Assembly: GCA_946894095.1 (NCBI GenBank)
Contig: OX335657.1
Coordinates: forward strand, 15,252,001-15,316,000
Direction: 5' to 3'
DNA length: 64,000 bases
Source of the DNA: Incurvaria masculella
Taxonomy: Eukaryota; Arthropoda; Insecta; Lepidoptera; Incurvariidae
In this document: positions 20,152-32,100 of the stretch, piece after piece
How the letters are laid out: each line of letters opens with the position of its first letter
Position numbering within the stretch: position 1 is the stretch's first letter
Program-made: the position numbers and the translations under genes
The notes under the pieces: generated by a model
Database searches by the model: none
Told to the model about the DNA's origin: nothing
What the model saw: only the letters and a program-made list of their open reading frames with translations

Positions 20152-23100
20152 GTAATGTGACGCCACATTTCAGTCACTCTACGATAAAATGTTGCATCAG
20201 TGGTAACTTTACCTAGCCTAACTACGATATGAACTGCTGCATGAGCGACTATTCGATCCTCCTCGAATTGTCTTTACCAGTCCCTGTTGAAACATGTATC
20301 ACGATAAATTTACTCGATATAGATCTAGAAATTCGTCTTCATAGTGAAATATGCCACAGAACAGTAACAACGTTTGAATACCCTACGAACTTGTAAATTG
20401 AAGCACTTTAATATCCTCATACCTCTCTGAACGTGACATGATGAATTTTACTAGTTCTAGTGACAGCTGCAGTTATTGGTTTTTTTTATGCAACCTGACA
20501 TGGATGGCTAATACGACACAACTACCGTTATGATATTAGCCCAATACACCACATTCCGAAAGGGCCATGCCAGGACCTTCCCTTTATGAGCACGGCTACA
20601 TTGAACTGGATGGAAAACACGGACAATTTTTCATTGCCGCTTCGACCATATTTTCATCCAATGCGATGGTGCAAACCCGGGCGGGCTTAAACCCTACCAC
20701 CTAGTAGGGGAAGGGGACCTACAGTTTTACATGGATTCCGAACCATGGGGCAGCTCGCATTCGTGACGAAAATACACTTATCGAACTCAGAAAGAGAAAG
20801 AAAGCCTCTGTTATTCTGTTATTCTGTTGTCACCTGTTATTACCAGTTGTTACCAGCACATTTCTTTTATCATTATCTGTGTGAGTTTTCTTTGTAGTCT
20901 ATGGAGAATATTAGTCCGACATGATTTGAAATCGTTGTCTGCAGGTACCAAACTCGTCAAGGTGATAGACTTCCACCTCAGTGATGATTACAAGTGGGGT
21001 GTCTTCAATTCCTGCAAACAGGTAAATCTTATTCACTATTCTTAACGGTGCCGACGGAAAATTTATTCCTTCTCTGACAGCAACCAACCGATGAAGCGTT
21101 TGGGATGAAAAAACATTCTACTTTCGTATGCACATTCGAAATATTGAATAGTAAATTGTAGAACCGCTATAAAAACAATGATTTTTCAAATAACCACCAT
21201 TATCAATTCAGATCGTTCGAGGTCAAACATTTGACTTGCAGATAGTGAAAAAGTTTCTCTAGCACTCTGCCTTTTTCTTCACATCTTATTTGGAAATTGG
21301 TTGTTTATAATGTTTTTACTGCGAAGGCTAATATTTTTTGGTGTAAGCATTCGAAAATTACCCTGCCCACTCAGTTTGTATCATCATATTGCATCATTAA
21401 ATCATCAACTTATTCGAAATATAATCCTAGTATGGATGTAATTTGTATGAGGATTTTATTTTTGGCCTCTGCGGATATTTATATAGTCAGTCATCATCAC
21501 CCCAAGGGTTAACTGGAAGAAACCGCTCTCATTGATAAGTCTGGATTGCCGTTTTGTTCTCTGTAACATTTTCTATATGTTGCACAATAAATCGTTTATT
21601 CATTCACTCAGTTCGGATGTTCCAATCAATGAATAATTTTTTTCCGTGGTAAAATTTTATAAAAGATTTTTCCCAATGTTTCATTTAGTGCACGCTCCGT
21701 CAATCCATGACTTTGATCATCTGCAGTACAATTGGGAGATTCATATATTCAGTTGGGAGAATTTCATTATTCATAAAAATACTCATCCCTTTTTTTTCCG
21801 TTGTCAGATGATTTTTTCTAAACTTTTAATCTAAAGTAGGTTTACTGTGGTAGGTTTTCACCAAATACTCTTTTCCACTGATCTTTTTATCAAAGTACTC
21901 ACTCGACTTTTTGGTACCCAAATGGTATTGGAGTCTACGGAACCATATTAGTGTACAATTTATAATATGTTTTGCATGTGAAACTCATCATTCATAATTT
22001 TTCTTTTTCAATTCGACAGCCAGAGCTCCAGTGAAAGAAAAGAGATTCACATTTATTTTATTGGAATCCTATAAATCGCTACAATGGTAATATTGGACTT
22101 TTTTCCGTGTCAATTACCTTGCCACAGTAAATAATTAATAGTTTGTATGGGAAAATTGTGGTCATTCCAATATGGTTAGTTTCTAGTTGTCAATATTTTA
22201 TTCATAGGTTCGTGTCTTAGCCCTGAGCAAATATTCAGACACCTAAAAATCTTTAGTTATTTGTATGGGTTGCACGTACAGTTCACTTTCTATAAAATGA
22301 GTTATTGTTGATTTAGAATACTCTCCGATTATTCTTAAAGCTCGATTTTGCATGTCTTTAATATTTTGCTAGTTTGTCTTAAAAACATAGGACTATTACC
22401 GGTAGTCTTAAATTACATTGACCCTTTCAAATGTTTTGTATTGTGTCGTAAACATGTAACATGCCTGTCATGTAATTCTTCCTGCAAAGGCCACATTCAT
22501 AGATAATGAGACTATGATACCCACTGTCTCCAATTTTCAAAAATTATGTACGCAACTTAAACGTACATGCCACATGCAAACATAGTCTCAGACGTAATGG
22601 AGGATTTGTGTGGGTGGGAACTGATTTGATGAACGCATTTTCGCGCGCGGTGGCGATGTTTCAACTGTGGCATACGACGCGACGCCGTATTCCCATGGAA
22701 TTATATGGTCACCGATATCAACCGCATGCCAATTCTTCTTCCTTTCTCTAGTGGGCAGTGCCACATGTATTCGGTGAGACCGCGATGGGTTCAGTCATTA
22801 ACTGTACAACGCACAATGAATGCACTCGACGTTTCCAGGTGCAATATCCGTCGTCCAACCAGCTGGCGATAGACATCATGTGCGGCGGCGAGGCGGTCTG
22901 CACGCCGCGCAAGTGGTTCGACTTCATGGGGAACATATCCAATGGGAACACGCCGCTGCAGATCAACTACCCCATGGGCAACTCGCCCGTCGGGGATCTC
23001 ACGCCGTACAGCCCTCCGACGCTCTCGTGCGGTCAGGGAATCAAGGTGATAGGGGGTGCCAGCTGTTGGAGAATAGTATTGTATTGTGAATTGGGCCTTG

Positions 23101-26100
23101 CTTGCTCATTCAATTGTTTTTCTCAATTAGTGTAAGATCGGCAATGTAACCTATCAATCAACCACTGTAAACTGGTTTGTGAGTATCAAAGGAAAAAAAA
23201 ACCGGCAAACCAAAGGTAGTCGAACTGGCAGATTTTTTTTGGAAATTCAGAGTGTGTAACATACATCTCATGGAGGAAAAAAAGTAACTGAAACTGATAT
23301 CTGATGATGTCTGAAACCATTTGGAAACACAAACTGGTGAAATGAAAGTACTTAAATTACTAGAAATGGTGCTGTCTATTTTGCATACATTTTTGCAACT
23401 AAGACCGAAATGTCAAAATAAAATTTATATCCAGTGGAAGTTTTGGAAAGTTGGTACCACTGCAGAAGCGCCATGTGTATGTCATTTTAGAAATGTTAAT
23501 GTTTTGTTAAAGATTCTGTAAGACTCTTTCATATAAAATCGAAGCTCCTGCTTTTCACAATATTGGGGACAAAATCAAGAATATCTAGGGTGAATGTTGC
23601 CATTTACAATAATTTGTTATTGTTTTCAAAAGAAAAGAATGGGGAAGAAAACTGTTTATTTATCACGACAGGGCGTGTCTAAGCGAGCTCACCTAAAATA
23701 TCTGTCAAAGCTGTCAGATACTATACAAAATCAAACAGAATAGATTTGAAAATTTTATATATTTACTCAATCTGTGTAATTTAAATGACTAATTTGTTTC
23801 CATATGATTCCGTAAGTAAATTGTTCTCAATTATGGTATCAAAAGAAGTCTTGGGAAAGAAAACATCACAAAAACGTAACCTATACTATTAAGGTTCATA
23901 CTTTGTGCTGGTCAATGACATTTAAATTTGTTTAAAGACGATAGAAAGCTCTTCTTCTCCTCTATACCTTATTCTAACTGCATCATGGAGTACATCTTTC
24001 ATCTAAAAACTCGTAAATCAAATTTTACAGAAATTACAGTTTTGACCTTTTCAAAGTGAGGTCGCTCATGCGACGTCTACCATCAAATGAAGTACAGAAG
24101 TCAAAGTGACTATGAAAAAAGTATTGCTGGCACTTTTCCTGTAATTAATATCGATATTGTTCGAGACGACGTTTTAAAGTTTGACGGATTGCGCGCAGGG
24201 GGAGCGACCGTGCGCGTGCCTGGACTGCGAGGAGTCGTGCCCGGCGCCGCCGCCGCCGACGCCGCCGCCGCCGCCCTTCACGATCGCGGGGCTCGACGGG
24301 TACGCGCTCATCATGACCATCGTGTTCCTCCTGTTCTCGCTGCTCTTCCTCGGCGGCGTGTTCTGCTGCAACCCGGGCCCCAACGCTGTCGGTTAGCATT
24401 CAACATCTGTCGGTTAGCGTTACACCTTACACTTGTGCCTGCACTGTGAGTTGTGTGCCTAGCCGCGTCTCCCTTCGCAATTGCAGTGCGGCTGGAAGCC
24501 CCCCGAAGGGTCTGAAAGCCCATGGGCGCCATCAGGTACCTCTGAGGTGAGGGCCTGGTGTACGCCGTATACTGTGTTATACATAAAAAAAGCGTCATCC
24601 AATCCAAAGAAACTGCAGAGTTTACAATTATTTTTCAGAATTAATTCCGAGCTGAATTTGCTGCGACACGTGTGATAATGGTTATTAATTCACCATTTCA
24701 TTACAATGGCTGTGGTAATTTCGTTTTGACTAACCGAATTATTGTATATACAAATTCTGGGAACTGTCTTTGTCATTAATCTTCATATCGTTTATGGATA
24801 TTGGATAATTTGCATGGTGGGAAGGTTAATGGATGGTCATAATAGCCAAATTGTATGCAAATTTGCCTATATTGATAACCTACAATTCTAGGTTAGAATT
24901 AACAGGACAGCACCAACATGTTGTTGCAAATCCATTCGGATGAAACATGTCAGTTCATTGGCAGCATAACCAAGTTTTAACACCTTATAAATAAAAAAAT
25001 AAAACATATTAACCGTCTAGTAATGTTGGTTCATATGGCATGCTATGTCAAATCTGAAAGAAATTCAACACTTTGCAATCAAGGGAATATTGTATATTGC
25101 CAGCATATCTCTATCTATCGAGCTATACCTTGTGGTTTACGCACAGTGTGAAATTAAAACCGGCATGTGTCAAATTTTTCTCATCCTTCATTGCAAAGTA
25201 TTAATCAGTGAACAACCATCTGCCCTCACTTACACTGTAGCCTCTTAGCATAACTTGCAATTCAATAGCCTTCATAAACAGACTATTGAATTGCAACCTA
25301 AAATGCTCCATTCATAAGGAATGCAAGTTGGAAACTAATCTAATGACTGCATTACATTCAGAGAGCATCATTACGCTAAGAGGCAGCAATTAACACCATC
25401 TCGAAGTATTTATGCATTAATAAGTTCCTTTGTCCGGAGCCACGTCACTTGAATGGCCGCATAAATCTCGCCGTACACAATTGTTGGTGGCATCCATCCG
25501 AGTTTCGTGACGCCGGCCTGAAGGGTGACGGGTGGAATGTGGTAGAGGTGGACGGTGTAGCTACAGGGGGGTCGTGTGGTGTGTGCAGATGGATGGGTGG
25601 GAGCGGGCGACCCGCGGCGCGCTCGCGCCCTCCGCGCCGGCGGGCCCGAAACCTCGCCACTGCGCTCGCATCGCTCCAGTACGTACACGCGTGGGCGCTG
25701 ACGCACGCGACAACCCTAACGAGTTAACTCGTAAATGACGATGGACATTTTGAAGGCCGCGACGAATGCCAACCATTTGCAAATAAGCAGCGTCCCAAAT
25801 CAGAACTTATAAATTGTCGATTGTGAGTTGGAAGAGTAAGGGGCTTTTGTACTATAAGTTTGATTGAAATTGTTCGGTATTCGTTGTGAGGCAGTTTTAT
25901 GTTACATTGAAATTTGCTTAGCGACAGATGCACAGAACTTCGGCACGATTGTCGTATTTGAGAATCAAACCGCTTCTACCACGTGAATTCAGTTATTGGT
26001 CACAGACAATCGAAAAATCGAAAACATGTCTTTCGGAATAATAAGTTGTTAGTCATAACATTAGTGACGGGATCTGAATGTAGCTATGCAGTGACGTAAA

Positions 26101-29100
26101 CGCATCAGCTTAAAATTATTATTACTGTTTCAATTCATAAAATGTGTTGTCTTACTGAATTTTAATCTGACTCATGACTGTGCATGCAGGACACAACTGG
26201 GGTGAAAACTTTATTTTAAAGGGAAAAAATATCTGTTGAAAGTCCGAAAAAAACATGATATCAAACTCAGTGCTCTCTTTACTTCAGTTGATTTAATTCC
26301 TTTAATGGTCGCATAACATTATATGACTAACATGCATGATTTTTTCTTAATGTCAATCGGTAATGGATATATCCTCTTAACGGGCAAGCTGCAATAACAT
26401 TTGGTGACATTCCAGTCAAGGTATACTATTTCGTCCATGATGCAGTCCTATTTGATAAGCTCTGCACTCTGACGGCTTCCCACGCGCTGACCGTACTCAC
26501 TAACGTGCGACGTCTGTCCAGGTGTGGCGTCGGAGGGGGAGCAGGAGATGGCGGCGAGCGCGGGCGGCGGCGACGTGCCGGACGGCGCCGTCGACGGCGC
26601 GTCGCTGTTCGAGAAGCTCGGCGCGCGGACGGAGAGCGTGCTGGAGGACGGCTTCCGCTGGTGGGGCACGCTGATGGCGACCTTCCCGCTGACGGTGCTC
26701 ACTTGCGGTTAGGCAACCTCAATCGTCTGTCACTGTCATTATATGTCATTTATCTTGGCAAGTGAGTGCGCCTCTGAAACATTAGTAGCCTTGGTTGCGG
26801 GTAGTGAGCGTGCATTACGGATCCAATAGCTGGAAAATAGGGAGTTGACCTCTCTGGTAGAGTTACTCGTCATTAGGAGCACCAAATCTTTATGCGGAGG
26901 AGGCAATACCTACTGGACTTAATAGTTCTCAATGGACGTTTTTAGGCATTCTGTGGTAATAATATCTCCCTCTCCGTATAACTTCACTGTTGGACATTAG
27001 CGATATATAATAAAGAGCCACAGGAAATAGACTCTACCAAAACATGAACTGTCATTATTTGTTGTTGTTACTTTCCATGATTAAGAAATTCCCAATTGGC
27101 CCAGGATCAGATGTGAATCGAGGTAAGGGTTTGCATGTTGTACACCTAAAACTGCAACACACACAACCGAAAACACAATTCTTATCAGTAGTTTTCGAGT
27201 CTGTGCTTTCCCCTGCATTATATTTATTAAATTGTATTATATTGTAGTCGTAATTTTCGAGCTGTTTTGACGGTCCTATTTTGTAGCCATGTCGACATAA
27301 GTTGTACCACGCAGAAGGTTCTGACCTCGGCAGTGCTCATAGGTAGGGTTTCCTTTCCGAAGCGTCGGCGCTTCTCTTCAGCCGAAGAGTTCGCTCACAA
27401 ACAAACCATTAGTAAAAAAGTATTATGAATGAATTGCATAGTTCCTCATGATTCCGATCCTGACAACAATATGCTTTCTTGGCAGGCATTGCGTGCGTGG
27501 TGATTCTATCTCTCGGCGTCAAGTACATGAAGCTGACGACGGACCCGGTGGAGCTGTGGGCGGCGCCGGACTCGCGCTCGCGCCAGGAGCGGGTCTACTT
27601 CGACTCGCACTTCAAGCCCTTCTACCGCACGTCACAGCTCATCATCAGCGCGCCGACGCTGCAGCCGTTCACGCACGAGACTGAGACTGGCAATCGCACC
27701 TTCGGAGCGGTCTTCAACAAGACCTTCCTGTTGGAGGTGTTCACGCTGCAGCAGAGGATTATGGGTGAGCGGACATGTTGGTGCTCAAATGAGAGATCTC
27801 ATCGAGATCTACGTTCTTGCCATATTCAAAATTAATTATGTCATATCTCTGGAAATTCTAGTCAATCATGTTGGTACTCCAATGTGGGGTCCAATCGCGA
27901 TCTGGAATGAGAGATGTCTGTTCAAATTTTATTATCGTATATCTTGGACTTCTCCTCCTAGATCCAGGCTTAAATGATGTGTCTCATTGCCAAATCCTAA
28001 ATATAGTATTAATAAGCATTGGTATAATTAAATTAGCTTAGGCCATGTTGTTAGGTTGTTATTTCAGATTATGTTTGTTGTAGTGAAATCGAATGTCCGT
28101 GATTCTGATATTACTAGCAAATTAATTGATTGAGAGGCTGCCAGGCTTTGGCTAAATCTCTAGTGATTTAGCACAATCACTGTTTTTTTTTATTTTACTG
28201 CGACAGATACCTCGGAAGAATAGTGTCGTCGTCACTCACATTGAAGACAGAGCCTGTCTTATGACAGTTTTTGTATTGTCCTGTCATTATCTTCAGAGAT
28301 CGGAGTTTTCTTATTGTCTTGTCATCTTCAGAGATCGGCCAGTCGACCGACGAGGGCATCGAGAAGGTGTGCTTCGCTCCGCTCGTCGCCCCGTACACCT
28401 CGCCGCCCACGCCGGACAACTGCGCGATCCAGTCCCTCTTCGGCTACTGGCAGAACAGCATGGACGACTTCAACGGCACCGGCAACGAGGACTTCGACTA
28501 CCTCAACCGGATCGTCTCGTGCACCAAGTGAGGGAAACCTCGAATTAGTATAAGCTTTGGACTAGAACACAAGGAAGGAGATATGCCATCTCGAACTTTA
28601 AAATTAGACCCGCTGTCTCAAATTTTCAAAAACTCCCAACCCAATATAAACGTCCATGCACATGCAAAAATTGTCGCAAACATATTAGAGGGTTTAAGTG
28701 GGTGTGAAGTGACTTGACGAACACATTTTTAGAGCACATTAGACAATGGGAAAGTGAGCCTTGTTGAGTGCCGTGCGCTATGCGTCGCTAACTAAGTTAG
28801 GCTAACCTAACCTAACCTAATTGAAAAAGAAGAATAGTAAGAAATTACAAACATTTCTGTAATCTCAAATTGTTGAAACATCAGATATCAGATGGCGGTA
28901 TCTTTTTGCTATTGCTTTTTTATTCAACATCTGTTTACGTCATGTTAGTTGGAATGTTTGAAAATACTATTTTAAAAAAATACATAAAGTCGAACATAGA
29001 ACCTCCTCCTTTTGTAAAGTCGGTTAAAAATTGTTATCAACATTTTCAAACACTATCGATTACTTTTTTGTTACACCTAAGAAGTCACTCTCTAGCTGGA

Positions 29101-32100
29101 CATCTCCTTTGTGCGTGAAGTGCTTATAACGAGCCTTCAACATATGTGGACGTTTGCAGCAACCCGTTCAGCGTGGAGTGCCTGGGAGCGTACGGGGGGC
29201 CCATCCTGCCCGAGGTGGGGCTGGGCGGGTTCCTGGCGCCCGGGGAGCAGCTAAGCAAGCAGGCCCACTTCACCAACGCCACGGCCGTCATCATCACTAT
29301 ACTCATCAATAACCATCACAACAAGTCTGAGGTTACTATCGCCTGTTTATCTAATGTTTAGTGTCTCAGATAGCCGAGCATATCTCTTAGAGGACTGGAA
29401 GCTGCAAGCCCACCGTGAACTGTATGCAATGTTCAACAACCTTGAAAGAATGAGCTTGAATTGAACGTCCTCAAACAGCTAAATTATGCAATATCGAAAA
29501 ACTTAATCCAAACAAACTATGTAGCCAATAATAAGAGCTAACAACTTTACACAAAAAAAAAAAATCCCAACTCATCTTGTCCATGAAGGTACCATAAAAC
29601 TCCAGCTTGTTGAAAGGAAGCCCTACCTACTGGTACCAGAGGTTCCTTCGCCCGAATCGACGTCTGTTGCTGGCTTCACGGCCGGCATCGCAGATTTGCT
29701 ATTGCAAAAACACTGCACTTATTCCAAATGTTAGTGTGCACACAAGTTTCTCATAAATGCTTACAAAATCGTCTCTTCTAAAGTAGCTGTCTACAATGCG
29801 ATCTGTCACAGCACTGACAGACCCAGCCAAAGACAAGTTTGTGTTTAGACATGGTTTTTTTTCAGAGGGTAAGCAAAGGACCTTTCCTCACAGCTGTCAT
29901 GTAAACTGAACACCCGTAATGATGCTTTTGTTTCTCAGCTCGGCCCGGCGATGGCATGGGAGAGGCAATTCCTCGACATGATGCGGAACTACACGTCGAC
30001 GGAGATGCCCAGCTACATGGACATTGCGTACACGGCAGAGCGGGCCATCGAGGACGAGCTCGAGACGGAGTCCAAGTCGGATGTGTCCACGATCCTCGTT
30101 TCGTACCTCATCATGTTCCTGTACATCGCGATTGCGCTGGGACGCTTCACCACGTGCTCGCGGCTTCTCATCGACAGCAAGGTCACCTTGGGCTTGGGAG
30201 GTGAGTCTCGGGCATCCTTATAAGAAAAACTGTGGGCATTTAATGATTGTAGTCCAGGAGACCCAGCGAGCATGGAAGGAGGGAGCATGGATCGAAACAC
30301 ATTCGTATGGCGGCAGCTTAGCGGAAAACGAATATTTAGCGCAAAATGTAGTAATTTACACTCTATGGACACATTGTTCCATGACATTGGTCATCGATGG
30401 CACGTTGAGTGATGATTGAAAGGGGCCGGAGGGGCAGCTTTATGCAGTTCCGATAACCAATGTTTTTAATCTAAACGAGTGTGTTTACTTCGTCATTTCT
30501 AACTGCACAATAAAAACAGAAAATGGCCATATGTTTTGCATAAGACAAGCACAGGTTGGGTTACGGCCTTCTCACTTTAAAATTATTCAACGATCATCAA
30601 ACTGGTATTACAAAGCCTAGATAATTTCACGAGTAATGCTGTTCCCGATGACCCAGCCTTGATGTGTATCAACAGGCGTTTGCATCGTGCTGGCGTCGGT
30701 TTCCTGCTCGATGGGCATCTTCGGGCTGGCCGGCGTGGAGGCGACGCTGATCATCGCGGAGGTGATCCCCTTCCTGGTGCTGGCCGTGGGTGTGGACAAC
30801 ATCTTCATCCTGGTGCAGACCAGCCAGCGGGAGGCGCGGCGCGAGGGCGAGAGCGTCGCCCAACACATCGGCAGAACGTGAGTGTTGATAGACTCAATCA
30901 ATGTCGGTCAGTTTTTTATTGAAGTTTGTTTGACACAATGCAACAGAAAACTATACATAGAATACGCAACACCATTACATCTGACATCTACACAACAGAA
31001 TATGCCAGTACGAGAGCTGTACACAGCACATCGGCAGAATGTGAGTGTTGATAGTCTCAGTCAACATCGGTTAGTTTGTTGTTTAAGTTTGTTTGACACA
31101 ATGCAACAGAAAACTATACATAGAATACGCAACACCATTACATCTGACATCTACACAACAGAATATGTCAGTACGAGAGCTTTACACAGCACATCGGCAG
31201 AATGTGAGTGTTGATAGTCTCAATCAACATCGGTTAGTTGTTGTTGAAGTTTGTTTGACACAATGCATCAGAAAACTATACATAGAATAGGCAACACCAT
31301 TACATCTGACATCTACACCACAGAATATGCCAGTACGAGAGCTTTACGCAGCACATCGGCAGAATGTGAGTGTTGATAGACTCTATCAACATCGGTTAGT
31401 TTGTTGTTGGAGTTTGTTTTACATAATGCCACGGAACAGTATATATAGAATACGGAACACCAATAGCAGATCTTTTACAGAAATTTATTTATTTATTTAA
31501 ACACATGACAAATACATACATTTCACATAACAGAAAACCAAGGCGTAGAAATGTAGCATACTTAATTACAATATGGAAAAAAGAAAAAAAAAAACAGACA
31601 TTTAATTAACTATGGATGAGTTAACTTTCAAATAGCATTCCAAAAATGTCGTGCACGGCACAGTATATGCCAGTATGTGCTGGTGTTGACAAAACTACGA
31701 TAAGTTAAAACTCTGAATTGAGACGGATAGCTTGACATGGCTTGTACATGTCAAGTGAATGAGGGACGAAGGAATAACACAGATTGATTTAACCGAAGTG
31801 TATAGAACTGTTGGCGTGAAGGTCAACCTAATGAATAACTTCATAAATATGAGGTATGTACCTTCCGTAATAGTTATGAAGAGCCTGGAGAGGTAGCGAA
31901 AACATACGCTGTGCTCATACTAAATGACGCTTCATCATCCCTGCCCACCCCTCCGGGTAAGCAGCGTGTTTGTATGCATTTGTAATCACTAAGCACATTC
32001 TTTGCTAATAAACTTCTCCACTGCAGGCTAGGGCACGTCGGACCCTCCATGCTGCTCACGTCAGTGTCGGAGTCGGTCTGCTTCTTCCTCGGAGCCCTCA

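Noticed and set aside
22758..22838. Open frame upstream of NPC1 exon 3 ([20 protein letters not shown]...)
   Set aside because: The pyrimidine-AG acceptor at 22838 and the exact phase match with exon 2 (SCKQ|VQYPSS) show that the exon begins at 22839. The upstream frame is intron read by chance.
24181..24198. Start of NPC1 exon 4 placed at the upstream AG (24178-24179)
   Set aside because: That acceptor gives the wrong phase after exon 3. The AG at 24197-24198 gives GIK|GERPCAC in frame with the family's Cys spacing.
25410..25782. Long ORFs on both strands in NPC1 intron 4
   Set aside because: They are GC-driven open frames. Only the 90-bp segment with matching splice phases is kept, as a tentative finding.
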